Of a stretch of DNA of 64,000 nucleotides, positions 52,316 to 64,000 are shown piece after piece (the stretch's first letter is position 1; the number at the start of each line of letters is the position of its first letter). The notes below the pieces were generated by a model. That model saw nothing but the letters and a program-made list of their open reading frames with translations, was not told the DNA's origin and searched no databases. Where the stretch lies: positions 4,324,399 through 4,388,398 of the forward strand of contig SSBO01000001.1 in NCBI GenBank assembly GCA_005281725.1, written 5' to 3'. The DNA is from Wuchereria bancrofti (lineage: Eukaryota > Nematoda > Chromadorea > Rhabditida > Onchocercidae). Position numbers and translations under genes: made by a program.

Positions 52316-54382
52316 TCACCTAAAATCGTACCATAATCGGAATTCATAGTTCAACAGTAACTGAAAATTCTAATAGTGTAAGGAAAAAATTCAACTACAA
52401 ACCGAATAATAAAGAAGTAAATTAAATAGCAAGAAAAAATACCTGCTTTTGCGGATCCATCACATTCAACTGAGACGGTTCATAAGCTAAATGCTTATCG
52501 ACTACGCATCTTCCATCTGGAAAGACCTGGAAAAATTATTCTGAAAAGCTGCCTAATTAATTTGGTTAACTTTTAAAATTAAATCTGAAAACGAATTTTC
52601 GGTATTTTCCTTGATGCAAAGCCTCATCGTTCATCCTTTTCATTCTTGTGAAGTCCTCATGCATTTCAGCCTGCAAAACTACACCAGCAAATATCGATTC
52701 AACAGGAACTATTAATACAAGATTTCCTGCGTAAAACAGCTATCTTATCATTTCCATCCTTACTTCCAAGGCGTTTACATCATCAATTGTTGGTTCACCA
52801 CTGGGAAAGGACAGTGCACGCACTTCAATGATGTGTTTCAAAGGCCATAATTCTGTATTCTGTGAAGCAGTATTTTTGAAAATATACATTTTACCAGGCT
52901 GAAAGAAGTCTGAGAGTAAGTATTGAAAGAATCACTTCCAAATTTATTGTTTAAAATAAAACCTTCACTTAATTCTTATGAAGAAAAAAATGTCTCATCC
53001 ACATATTAATTCCGCTTTATCTGCTTTTTTAATACTAACCTTCAAGAAAGAGAGGTTTGCACTTTCTCTACTTACTTTTATCAAACAACTATAAACCATT
53101 AATCGTAGTGCCCATCATTCGATGAAGTATATGACTATAGATGGTAATCACATCTATCCTGAGGACACTAGAGGATTGGTGCCAAATATAACTTAAAGAT
53201 AAAGGACTTTTGTAATGTTAAAAAGGAAAGGATCAAGAATTATGATGACGACCAATGACTTCTCAAAATCAACACTGTAAAGTTAGAGGATTAAATTAAT
53301 TCTTCTTGTATCCAATTCTTGACAAAAATTAGTACCAGTCACTTACTTCGGCATCTTTACCAAACAATTTTTCAATCTTTTTTTTGGTATGGAGCGAGTC
53401 TGTCGAATAATTCTTATATATCCACACTAACCAAAGTTTTGGTGGTTCACCTTCTCTCTGAAAGAATGCAGTTAGTTTTTCCCTAAATTCAATCATTCTA
53501 ATGCATAAATTACCTTTTAATTCATATCAAGAATATATTAAAAACAGAACAAGGGATACATTAATTTCAACGAATGCTTTAAAAAAACAATTACGGAAAG
53601 CACTTTTTCCATTCAATGAGCCAATATTTGTTAAACTCTGAGTAATGTATTGGGAATCTCCTAAATTCTTCCTTGGAAAATCATCTCAGATCTGTAGAAT
53701 TTTGAATGAAGTGCAATTTTCCTTCAAATACGATTTATTGAAAGAGAAAAACCTTTTCAGGAAAATGCTCTGGCCCAACCATGTGCTTCTCATAATTGAA
53801 TTCTTTTGAGATATCATTTCTGCGAGGAAGATATCGATACCAGTGTCCAGTTTTTTTGTACACCCACTGGTCTACAAGAGTTACAAAAAATTTTAAGTAA
53901 GTTCTTCAGAGAGTTACCATACAAAAGTCAATAATCCGTTGTAGTATATAGCTCGAAAACTGAACAAAATTTTCTAAAAACTAAAATAAAAAGCTAACAT
54001 TCTACGGCACTAGCATTCAGTGGACGAAAATATCACAAAAGAAAGCATGAATTTCTACTTAACTAGTATTACTGATGAAATTTAGGTGAGCGGACAGTAA
54101 ATCAATGAAGAAGGAAAGCGTAATTTATTTTAGATGAGAATTCAAGATGTAAATGAACTTATTTGAATTCTAACATATCCCAGACAAGAAGAGCCTGAAT
54201 TAACAGAACTATACAGTATAAAACAAGTCCATTAAGTAATATGACCAATTTTTCAAGGCAAAAGATCTAAATATATGTAAAATGCATTTACAGCAGATTA
54301 AGATACTGGTAAAATCAGACAGCAAGCATTTCAAACTTATATGCTAAAATAACTTTAACTTACTTCTAATAACTTTGGCCAT
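52316..54382 (-). CDS. Probable mitochondrial large-subunit ribosomal protein uL30m
   Basis: Seven exons in perfect phase: 54382-54364, 53871-53753, 53457-53347, 52859-52764, 52670-52593, 52526-52443 and 52360-52316, giving 183 residues. The middle resembles MRPL30 in order and spacing: EPPKLWLVWIYKNYS aligns with the PHKLHIVTRIKS strand, then a helix (KKKIEKLFG), then ELWPLKHIIEVRALSFPSGEP aligns with [20 protein letters not shown]. The length fits (human 161). The C-terminus (MDPQKQ then LLLNYEFRLWYDFR) is nematode-specific in this model; if the last donor is not used, translation would instead end with VFFLAI soon after 52443. An acceptor TTTCAG lies at 54390-54395, seven bases before the ATG. 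The product would act in the mitoribosome. The gene structure is firm; the family call is an alignment by eye. Confidence 0.68.
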
Positions 54383-54389
54383 CGTTTAT

Positions 54390-54395
54390 CTGAAA
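54390..54395 (-). promoter_or_regulatory. Probable trans-splice acceptor of the uL30m gene
   Basis: TTTCAG on the minus strand, seven bases before the start codon. Confidence 0.55.
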
Positions 54396-54580
54396 CGCAG
54401 CCTTCTGTGATTGTTACTAGCGATATGAAAGAAACTGGAAGAAGTCTGAAATGACACTATTGTTAATGCTTCTCTAAACCGAAAGTAATGTCGTCAACAA
54501 ATGAAATATTACGTTATAGCTAATATTACAGTGCGATTCATTTCATATTAGCCCCAATCTCTACACAGACGGGTGATGCA

Positions 54581-54958
54581 TCATTCTTTAATTGCATACC
54601 CTTCAGCAAAATTAAGGTAATCAGCTTTCAGCAGTGGATCCAGACGTTCCTGAAGTTTATTATCCACTTTATCCTATTCTCAGAATCGATGCGGTGCTTG
54701 CTCAACATATGTCGAAGATGTCCTACCAAACCCAACCCAACATTTTAGGTCTGCTCCGAACTTCCCCACTATTGCAGAAGCTCTCTCTGGTGCAACACCC
54801 CATAACTGCATCATTACCCTGACTCCTTGGGACATCCCTCCCAGACTCCCACTGCATTCAACAACTATCTCCAAATTCTGAGCTACAAATGAACATATCT
54901 GCTGCAAAAACACGACCCGCTGAAACAAATCTGACTTCGCACGTTGAATCTGAACCAT
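54581..54958 (-). CDS. Possible small two-exon gene, 69 residues, unrecognised
   Basis: The stretch is richer in G+C than its surroundings. An ATG in a good context (GGACCATGG) lies 24 bases behind a CCACAG acceptor. Exon 54958-54818 (donor gtaatg) joins in phase 0 to exon 54649-54581 (acceptor CTTCAG). The peptide starts MVQIQRAKSDLFQRVVFLQQ and ends LLKADYLNFAEGYAIKE, mostly helical. The first frame also stays open for 31 more codons into the intron. No family was recognised. A retrocopy with frame shifts is the main alternative, because three successive frames across the region each look coding. Confidence 0.35.
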
Positions 54959-55485
54959 GGTCCGCTCCTCTCCGCTCTACTGTGGGAAGTGTTATCCCGA
55001 CGGGATTGCTGAGCTTAGGTCTTATAGTCTTTTAGCATCTAGTAATCCCGTAATCTGTCAAAACTAGGAAACTCCCTCAAGTCTACTCGCTACATCTGAT
55101 TTTGAACTTTATGTTTCCTCAATCCATTTCCTGACTGCATGTGCTCTCTACTTTACTGTGACTATCGTTCTTGACTCTCATTTACAGATAGCCATATTAT
55201 TGTATTTGCTATTCTTTAATTTTCAAGCTTTTGTTTATCTAACGAAGACTCGCATTAACCTGTTTATCTAATGAACCAACAGTGTTAGAATACCATTCCT
55301 CAGAGGGTCTTATTAATAGTACCAATTCATGATATGCGGTAATATCTCCTCGTGCATTTAGCAAATGTATTTTATTGACGACTGAAATACAACAGAAATA
55401 GAAGAGAAATAATTATAGCGTAAGGGATGAGGAGGGGAAAAAGAGACAGAAGAAAAAGAGAAATGGAGAGGGAAAGCAATCCTTC
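54959..55485. other. Short intergenic region
   Basis: This lies between the small gene and the intermediate-filament gene. The word TGTTTATCTAA is present twice, near 55231 and 55261. The intermediate-filament 3' UTR occupies the right part. No exon was found. Confidence 0.4.
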
Positions 55486-58400
55486 TTAGCTTACTGTTTG
55501 GCTCGAGCGTTGAATGTGAGTTGCTCGTTCCTGAAATATGAACCATTAAGATTAGCCAGATGTGGTCTAGAAAGACAAAGCAAGCAGTTAAAAACGAGAC
55601 AGTATTAAAAAAATGAACCTCGCCCTCCTTATTGTAAAGAATTGTTTGCACATTACTTCCCACTCCGAATGACTCTTCGCTTTCGAAGATAAGCTGTTCG
55701 GGTGGTGCATGAATTCCGCCCTGTCCACGGCTCCAAATCTAAAGTGGATTGTATTTGAATTGTAGACCCTTTTTTGTTAAAAAAAAAAAACAATTTTGAG
55801 ATAACGATTAAATCGACTTCTTCCGCAGTAATGTTTTCTATCCAATCAGTGCTTCGAAATTAAAAAAAAAAAAACTCAAGGTCTAATTTATAAGCAGTCA
55901 TTCAGAAGTCTTACTTTGACGGTTTTACTCGGTTTTAATATGAAGTCTCTTGGAAGTGTATAAACAATTTCACGTTTTCCATCAATCTTTCTCTTCAATT
56001 TCCATTCGCCAATTGGTTCCTCTTTGGAACGATGTGTATTCTCAAGGATGATGAATTTACCATCTGGTGATGTTTCCTGAATGGAAACATTACCCTTGGC
56101 TGAGCGGGTATACGATGTACGAGAAGATGTTTCACCTTTCACCACACGCATTGTTTCTGTAAAAAAAATGAAGAGAACTATCACTGATCCAGAGCAATTG
56201 TCAAAAAATGGACAGAAATGGTAAATCAGTATTGACCAATAAGGACGGGAATATAAGCTTTGGCTTACAAAGTTTAATCGTTATCAAAAATTTGATCCAA
56301 CAACGATGTTTCAGTCATTCAAGGAATGGAAAAATGGCATTGTATTCTCATTTTTATCTGTAAATATAGATGAACTGGTTCAAGGATCAGTCACCATTAA
56401 TTAACTGTTTTGATCAATTTTTTATAATGAACGTGGAAATACCAGTATCAGCAACTTCATTGATGCCTGTAGTACGAACCACTTGTTCAACCAGCTGTTT
56501 TAGGCCTGGCCCATCACCTTCGCCTTCCAACATTTTTCTGTAAATTGCTATCTCGGCATCCAAAGTCTACAAGAAATCATAATTTAATCCTGGAAGTCAA
56601 ACTGCTGCTTTAAATGAAAAGAAAAATCCAATCGTGTTGACTGTACCAGCATAAGCGAATACCTCTCGAACATCTCCATCTCTCAACTTTCTCTTCTGTT
56701 TGTCGTATACTACGTCATTATTGCTTACCTGTTTTGTGTCCAATAACATTTGCAGTTCAACCATCAACGCCTGACATTCTTCACGCATCTTACGAATTTG
56801 TGCATCGCGGTCATTAAGCGCTGCTTCATATGAGCGTTGATCGTCTTCAAGTTGGAAATTTAGTTCTTGGATTTGCTTCTCCAGCAATGAATTCTGCAGA
56901 TATTGATATAATTTACAAAACGAAGAAAACTTTTGCCGTGGTCTTTACAGCAACATGGTCATTGAGTACAATTTTTACGGCACACTTGTGATAATTATTT
57001 GTGTAATAACTTTCCAAAAATCAAGATTTTAATAAAACAATCAAAAAAGATTCCTCTATTTATTTAATTGGTCTAAAATCAAAACAAATTAGAAATAAAG
57101 GACAAATTTTGGTAGTTCTAGATCAAAGATCACAAACTCACTCTTCCTTCAAGATCCGCCAACTTTCCTCGTAAATCACCTAGCTGTATACGCAGTCGTT
57201 TAACTTCTTCCCGTTGATAACCTTGCTCCATAGTTTGACGCGCTGATTGCGTTTGAATTTCTTGCACTTTCAGTTTGTACCAGGATTCCATATCGTTACG
57301 ATTGGCACTTGTCATCTACAAAAAAAATAAACGTTGAATTGATTCAGATAACTATCATACTACATCCTAGCTATCTACCGGCTAGATGATAATCGAAAGT
57401 GGGTTCAGGTCTTCGATAGATATTCCTTTTTCCCCAAAACTTCGAAGTTTAATAACAAACCTGATCATATTCATTACGGATGTCACGAATTGCCGATGAG
57501 AGCTCATTTTTGAAAAATTCACGATTCTCACTAGTGGTATCACGTGCCGCCATTGCTTGTAAATCACGAATTTCCTGGTCTTGCACACGACGAATGAAAT
57601 CAATCTCTTCTTGAAGTGTTTGCACTTGGTTTTGATGGTCAATCCGATTTAATGTCTCTTGATCCAGGTCCTGAAAACTGTTTCTTATATTAATTTTCAG
57701 TTGGAAATCATTTGAGTGTTTACTGTATACCTCATCTGAACTGTTTCAAAAAATTCCAAGTCAGATACTGAAAAAGAGGAGTTAAATGATACCAAAGGCA
57801 GAGTGGAGTGAATTACAAATATGAATAAACTATTTTCTTCTCTCTGTACTTGTCATTAATTCTAGACTACTAACAAAATATTAGATTTAGTGTTTCAGGT
57901 TTTTATCTTTTCTCAAAAAGACAGCCTAAAAGTCGATCGGTAAATTTTGATCAAGTAAAATGGGACCTTGAACTTCACTATTCTTTTCACACGCTTGTCT
58001 TTTTGAAAAGATATGAAAACGAGACTTACTGTTCGTGCCCGCTGTAATTCGCCTATAAGGCGCTGATTTTCTTTTTTTATTCGTGAAATTTCTTCTTCTA
58101 GCAGAGCAATTCGTCGACGCAGAAGATTGATTTCAGCTTCAATATTTGACAGTGCAACCAAAAGCTCGTCAATTTTGTCACGGTCAGACAGACGAGCCTT
58201 TGTCGCTTCGTCAAACCTACAAAAGTAAAAAATTATATGGAGACAATTTTTGGGCAAAAGTTTTTTATTTAGTTATAAGAGATCATCAAGTTTCTTTGAT
58301 TCGATTCCATGGAAGTTAATAATTAACTGCCAAATAATATCTTTAGAATCAGTTTACATACTGTTTTAAAGTTGTTTATTTTCCTAAAAAGTTCCCAAAC

Positions 58401-60965
58401 CATACACAACTTATAGTTGTCCAAAAATTGATTAAAAGCGATCAAGTCAAATCCTTAGCGTATTTGAGTCTGAATTTAAGGCATTAAGACTTGTTTTTTC
58501 CTTCGGTATAAATTCCACATAGTTTATGGTGGATTTTTGATACAGGTCATTTATCATTTAATGCAAATTTTTTCACCAAACATTTTGGCTTATTTCCTTT
58601 TTCTTACGGTATTAGTTACCAAAGTAAAACAAGTTTCCGGAATCTTTCACCTCATTTCTTCAGGTTATATTTTGCTTCAGCTGATCACTATTCGCTAGTC
58701 TATCATTTCTTTTCATGAGTGAAATAGCAATGATAAATTATAGAGTTTTAGGAACATACTTTCTACGATATTCCGCCAGTTCTTCCTGCATTTTCTTAAT
58801 TTGCTTTTCCAGTTCATCTCGTTGTTTTCCTGTATCACTGATCACTTTTTGAGCCTCCTGAAAAAAATTGTAAAACATTTGTTAAGAAATATTTTAAATA
58901 AAACAACTCCTTGCTTTATACCCCTCAATAATCTTTCACAAAACATTACAACCTTAACTGAAACAGCCTTTTTTACCTTGTTTTTTTCCCTAAATTTCTA
59001 TTTTTTTTTACGAAATGCAATCTCCAGATTGTACATAAACATTTTATTATTAATTGAATTTCAAATGACATAGCTAACGGGAAAGGATAGCATCAGCTTT
59101 AAATAGCTCTTTTGAATATCAGTATCACATTCCAGATTATTCCTTCATATATAATTGCAACGCTTTCTGTTTTACTCGCCAAATAGGCAAAAATATAATT
59201 TCAGAATTTAGATCTCCTCGCTTTTTCCTTTTTACTGCAATTATTTTTTGTTAATGTGCCATCTAAATTTCTCTTTTGTTTATTGATTTAGCTATCTTTA
59301 TTAGTGATACCGATAAACTAAGAGTACTTCACTCAAAAATTCTTGTATTTTCGTTGTTCTTGCGAAGCAGTGTTACTTTGGAATTCTAATTTTTTACTTG
59401 ATTTCTTCGAAGGATGCGCTCGTCTTGGTGATTAGGTAATCATTTACTAAGCTAATAGGAATTAAATAGTTCAGTCTTTTTCCTAGTTTGTTTTGTAAAC
59501 CAGTATTTCTTAAAGGTGCATTTTACAATACAATTTATGCTTAAAAACTTACAGAAAGTTCTCCTTCGAACATTATTTTAATACTCGACGTATCTTTTCC
59601 CCATCGTCCACGTAACATATCCAAATCAGCATTCAGTTTACGGTTCTGTGCTTCCAAAAAACGTACCTGCATTGTGAACGTAGCTTGAATTTACGTCAAA
59701 TTAAATAGTTTTTTAGGTTTAATAAAATTTTTTGAAGTAACCTTCTCGATATAATCAGCTAAACGATCATTTAAATCACTCATTTCCTTCTTCTCTCGTT
59801 CACGAGCGTCACGAATGGTGGATGCAGCATTCTGACCAAAAGGTGACATACCACTGGTCAGTGAAGAAGAACTCATTTCTGTTACCACTTTCACTACTCG
59901 ATTACCGGATGCTAAATAAATTACTAATCAGTTTTAAAGTTTCCTAATTAATTTCAAAATTGAAGTGACAGTGATGACTAATTCCGTTAACTTTTCATAA
60001 ATAATGTCAAATTTTTTATAAACCGAATGCCACTTGATAGAAGACTGCTTACAATATAAATCAATCAGTCTATTTTCACTGTACGATAAGTTTTGAGTGG
60101 CATTTTCACTTACTCATTTCAAGTGACACACCTCATTTCTTAGTGCATAAACGATAGTACATAAGAATGTAGTTCTTATTATTCAAGTTGTTAGTTTTAA
60201 TAGAAACAGCGTTAGTATAAATACGCAATCTAAGGCTGAAACGTGAAAGATAGAGCATGAATACGTGATGCGTAATACATCCGCAACATAAACAATTTGA
60301 TATTTGAGCAGAGATGGAGTTATTAGCAGTGCCAATAGAAAGAGACTGAAGTTGACGAGAAGCTCCTTCACAATAGGTCACGCATTTCATTTACTTTATC
60401 TTGGCATTTACAGTTGGATAGTGATTTCTGATACGCAATGTGTCTTTATTATCCGTTCTGTCCCGCGATCACTGTTCGTCCATCTCCCATGCGTTTTGTC
60501 AGCCTAGGCTCCAGTCTGGTCTAAATTGTCGGTTAGTTCGAATCTCTGTGTTGTCATGTTCGTTGTAGTCGTCTTCCTTGTCGTTGGATGCTTTTTTTTT
60601 GTAAATTGTCTTTTTTTTTTTTGTTATGAATTATGATGCATTTGCGTATTTACACTTACATGCCGGTTTTTATGCAGATGATGTTTTTATTATTCTGAGT
60701 CAATGTTATTTCCGGCTGAAGTCATTCCTAACTCAACCTGTCTTTAAATCAATCACGGAAAGTTTTCACTCACCAGAGCTAATCAAGTTCTAACGAAACA
60801 TTATGTATTCTTCGTTTCTCTTTCTCAGTAAATCCTTAAAAAATTCATTACGATGTAAAAATGTTATAAAAACTTACGAAGCCCTCCAAAAGTACTTGAA
60901 CTGGTTGTTGAACTAATACGGTTGTAACCGGGTCGTGCCGATATTGTACTACGATATTCACTCAT
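55486..60965 (-). CDS. Cytoplasmic intermediate filament protein, IFA type (filarial OV71-like)
   Basis: Twelve exons: 60965-60878, 59911-59742, 59666-59553, 58857-58760, 58216-58030, 57670-57461, 57315-57142, 56893-56729, 56566-56443, 56156-55915, 55738-55619 and 55530-55486, giving 578 residues. The head begins [18 protein letters not shown], as in C. elegans IFA proteins. The rod starts at [20 protein letters not shown] and ends at [16 protein letters not shown], both signature motifs of intermediate filaments, with the nematode/lamin-type long coil 1b ([10 protein letters not shown]...[10 protein letters not shown]). The tail is a lamin-type Ig fold ([36 protein letters not shown]). These proteins form cytoskeletal filaments in nematode epidermis, muscle and marginal cells. 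The head wording is closer to IFA than IFB. The last codons overlap a possible donor (gtaagc at 55494), so alternative C-termini are possible. An acceptor lies 25 bases before the ATG. Confidence 0.95.
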
Positions 60966-60990
60966 TTTTGTTCACTACGATTTACAAATT

Positions 60991-60996
60991 CTGAAA
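60991..60996 (-). promoter_or_regulatory. Probable trans-splice acceptor of the intermediate-filament gene
   Basis: TTTCAG on the minus strand, with a 25-base leader before the ATG at 60965. Confidence 0.55.
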
Positions 60997-62596
60997 TTTT
61001 CTCTTGTTTAAGATGGAATCATCAAGAATGCGCATGGACACTTCAGAAACCGGAAAGCGTATAAAATCAGTGCTGAAATTGAAAGCACTGCAGTCCTTTG
61101 AAACTGCTCACAAATTTGCATCAAAATAAATCGAAGATAAACATTATAAAGATGTTTCTGGATTTGTAAGTTAAAGTGATTTTCAAATATTAAATTTTTA
61201 TATTTTTTTATTAAAGGAAGTTTTTAAAACGAATTAACTGCATGAACAACTACATCCTTCCCAATCTTTCAGCATTTAAAAACAATCAAAATCGCCTCCT
61301 CCCATATTCTCTCTTCCTTGGTCTAGATTTCTTCTTAAATTTTTTTTGTTAAAAACAATCGGAACTCGAAGTCGCTCATCTCATTCACACAATATTTATG
61401 GCTTGAAGTCATCCTAACTTCTGAATACAACTTCCGCTATAAGATTTTTCGACCAGATCTTTTGAGTCAAAAGATTAATTCGAACACCAACAACTGATGT
61501 TTAAAATTTTGATTTTTTTAAACGAATTATAGAACTTGTGTGCTGAGATTGGAAGAGAAAGGTTCTGAAAGAAAAAATTTTTTTTATTTTTCCTTTTACA
61601 TTTCTATTCATTTCTTTTGATAGAGCGCTAATTAGAAGAAATCTAATTATCGCATACAAAATCCCGCAAATAAATAACTGACCAGCTAATGACTAAAAAA
61701 TATGTTGGAGCTTTGAAGTTTGTTTCTATCTAGTCATTAAATGAAACATCTAAGAAGAAATTTCCCCTTTTTTAAAGAAAAATTTTTGGTTAATTGTGAT
61801 TCGAAGAGATGAATTACTTGCTGTTCGAAAAATAACTTTGTTGTCTACAAGGATTTTTAAATTCCACTAGGTTTTAAGAATGAAAAATTCGAAACCTGGA
61901 AACATCGGAAAATTATCAAATACACAGGAAGCATCATATATATTATATTTATATGTGTATAAACAGACATTCAAGTCCTAGGCCAAATATGAGCCTTATC
62001 TATCTGTGTATGAATCGAAGACAGAGTGAGGCCAAGTCAACCAAATACTGCTTCAAGTCTTCAAAGCGATGTCACGAAATGTTCTGCCACAGATATTTGG
62101 AACTTGCAAACATGTTGAAGAAAAATTATGATCAAAAAACCGAATTTGAAAAAATTTGTCACTTAATAAATAATGCACTATTTGCCAATGCGATAAAATA
62201 AAATAAACTGTTCCGCCCTCAGCCAAAAAAAAATCTTAATTATTGAATTAGATATAAAATTAACCACTCAACTTCTCTACCTCTCTCTCTATTTTCATTC
62301 CACAAAGTGATGAAAACTATAAGCTTTATCTTTCCATTTGGCCGTAGATAGCGATTTCAGATATTTGAAAAGCTAAAAAAAATGACGGATATATAAAAAT
62401 CTGGAAAAAAAAGTGGATATAACCTGTCAATGATGAATATACATGTAGCAACGGACATGAAATTACATTCTATACTATTTGAAGGGAATTATTGTAACTC
62501 GGATCCAAGCTGAAAGGAGGGGAAGCGAAACACTTCTGAAAAGATACAAACATCCTAACAGGGTATTACAAATCACAGTTCCTTCTTGACCTTTAG
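60997..62596. other. Mostly non-coding; one unsupported plus-strand frame
   Basis: The sequence upstream of the intermediate-filament gene should contain its promoter. A plus-strand frame at 61953-62201 (82 codons, including KSSKRCHEMFCHRYLELANMLK) has protein-like composition but no recognised motif. It could be part of the same decayed locus as 62597-62995. Nothing else is supported. Confidence 0.35.
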
Positions 62597-62995
62597 TTCC
62601 TCCACTTTACCTGACTTCAATGATACAATGCGCTTGTTGAAGCATGGTTTTCACAACGGGAAAAAGTCTGTCTCGAAATGATCTACCCATATTGCTTGTC
62701 TCCTGCTAACTGCAAATTTATTTGCATTCCAACCGAAACCATAAAAACTACTGTACTGGATGAAGATGCAACTGGTCGGTACGAATTTAATGTGAATAGT
62801 ATGGATGGAGCAAACTGAACAACAAAAACGAAGGGTGGAACAGTAGGAACCCTCGCTACCAGTCAAGGACACTATCAGCTCGCCATCACCGCCTTTAATC
62901 ATTCAATCATACAATTTGCGCTATCCAATAAAATTAATGACTTCTGCTGGTATGAGAAAATGGGGAATCATACAGACCTCGATACGGCGACATAA
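62597..62995 (+). pseudogene. Stop-interrupted coding relic, possibly DSL-like
   Basis: Behind a TTTAG acceptor (ends 62596) one frame runs 132 codons and is interrupted only by three TGA codons (62612-62614, 62621-62623, 62816-62818) before a TAA. It reads YNALVEAWFSQREK, then PANCKFICIPTE, then DATGRYEFNVNSMDGAN. LVEAW recalls the end of the MNNL domain of Notch ligands (LIVEAWH). The C-x3-C followed by GRY recalls the DSL module (C-x3-FC...GHYxC), but several conserved cysteines and the YYG are absent. The coding character is better supported than the family. It may be a pseudogene or chance. Confidence 0.3.
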
Positions 62996-64000
62996 GCAAC
63001 CTTACTGTGTACATGTCGTCCAATTTCATTTCATCGACGCCAATTCCAATTCTTCCTATTTTAACTTTTTTGTTGAGTTTCTTTTTCGGAAGAAGATAAA
63101 ATAGAGGAATGTTCATAGAATATTATCCAATTGAGAAGTGATTCAGTAATTACCATTCAAGTAAGAATTATATGGCACTCACCAGTTATTTGGATGACGG
63201 AAAATGGCAAACAGGAGAATTCTTTCTCGAAATGATCAAGAATTCGTTCAGAGCTTGACTGGTGTAAAAATTTGCATACAATTGAACTGATTTTATTCTT
63301 CCTGAGTGATGGCCAAAAATGTTGATAAGCGAACAAGTCAAATAATTAAACAAAACAATTTCCCATGAATTAATTCATTTGGCGGTGCATCCAATGTGGA
63401 AGAAAAGACTTCCAATCTGACACTCCCTCATTTTCAAAAGATCATTTTAAGGAGATTATTGCTTTTGTTCATCAAAAAAAGACTCATCTCATTTCTCGAG
63501 GGCAGGGAATCACAGGAACAGCTGAAGTACAACTACGAATTGAATATTTCATGCATGAATCAAGCTATCGGATGGAAAACAACTTAGAGACAGGTTGAAT
63601 TCGAATTCATTTAAGCAAAAAATGCAAATGATGTAAACTTATTTTTATTATTCAAAGTCGTTAAAATTTTTGGTTATCATAATTTACTCCGAAATAGACA
63701 GAGGGAATCATGAGGGGAAGTAAAGTAAGATTTAAAATTTAACAAAAGTTTTGTATATGAAACTCAGAACAAGAAAGGACGGTAGATTATTCCACGATGA
63801 TGTAAAAACATCAGAAATTATAAATTTTGTAATTACCATAACTTCCTGCATTACAGTGATTAAGCCGAACATTGGAGTTTATAAAATATTAACAGAATAA
63901 TAAGGATCTTTGGACTGCTATTGATAGAATACACTCAGATCATTGTTTATAGAATCATCCGAGTCGATGGTAATAGGTAAACTTCGTATCAAATTCAGTT
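62996..64000. other. Right end, no intact gene
   Basis: One plus-strand frame, 63482-63598, ends ITGTAEVQLRIEYFMHESS and looks protein-like but has no start or partner exon. The rest is AT-rich sequence with no feature found. Confidence 0.3.

Noticed and set aside
54634..54958. Plus-strand 62-codon frame (54634-54822)
   Set aside because: Antisense to the better-supported small minus-strand gene with ATG context and splice sites.
1..64000. tRNA, rRNA, CRISPR array or intact transposon
   Set aside because: No cloverleaf with conserved A/B boxes, no rRNA-like GC-rich block, no regularly spaced repeats and no transposase or reverse transcriptase motifs were noticed, although a covariance search was not possible.

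Overview
The window is nuclear DNA of a nematode, most likely a filarial (clade III, Onchocercidae) species. It is AT-rich, genes are broken into many short exons by introns with TTTCAG-type acceptors, and most start codons lie a few bases to about 70 bases behind a lone TTTCAG-like acceptor, as expected for spliced-leader trans-splicing. The intermediate-filament gene has the nematode long-rod, lamin-tail design. Exons were rebuilt by hand from splice sites and reading phase. There are no prokaryotic operons, no CRISPR array and no intact mobile element.

Layout. 1-2899 (-): 5' part of a TMUB1/2-like membrane ubiquitin-like protein, running off the left edge. 3527-5390 (+): five-exon gene for a 159-residue four-helix membrane protein, divergent from TMUB. 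5792-8202 (-): STRM-1/SMT-like sterol methyltransferase with an apparent one-base frame break. 10109-14882 (-): nucleoside phosphorylase-fold protein with a long novel N-terminal region. 20292-27749 (-): TTC7, 20 exons, about 855 residues. 34055-49480 (-): SET1/SETD1-type H3K4 methyltransferase (set-2), 35 exons, about 1681 residues. 52316-54382 (-): mitochondrial ribosomal protein uL30m candidate. 54581-54958 (-): possible 69-residue gene. 55486-60965 (-): IFA-type intermediate filament protein, 12 exons, 578 residues. 61000-64000 holds no intact gene, only degraded coding-like segments.

The long gaps (8.2-10.1, 14.9-20.3, 27.8-34.0, 49.5-52.3 and 61-64 kb) show only simple repeats and scattered short open frames. 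The genes are unrelated housekeeping or structural functions: PI4K scaffolding at the plasma membrane (TTC7), chromatin (set-2), cytoskeleton (IF), ER quality control (TMUB), mitochondrial translation (uL30m), sterol modification and a nucleotide-binding enzyme. They form no evident pathway.

Most notable: an inverted, still partly open copy of one TTC7 exon with its intron flanks sits on the opposite strand inside another TTC7 intron. Also notable are a stop-interrupted frame near 62.6-63.0 kb with weak resemblance to a DSL (Notch ligand) module, a strong G-quadruplex motif on the coding strand of set-2 intron 1 exactly where the assembly has an N gap, and three one-base frame problems in otherwise clean genes that suggest draft-assembly indels.
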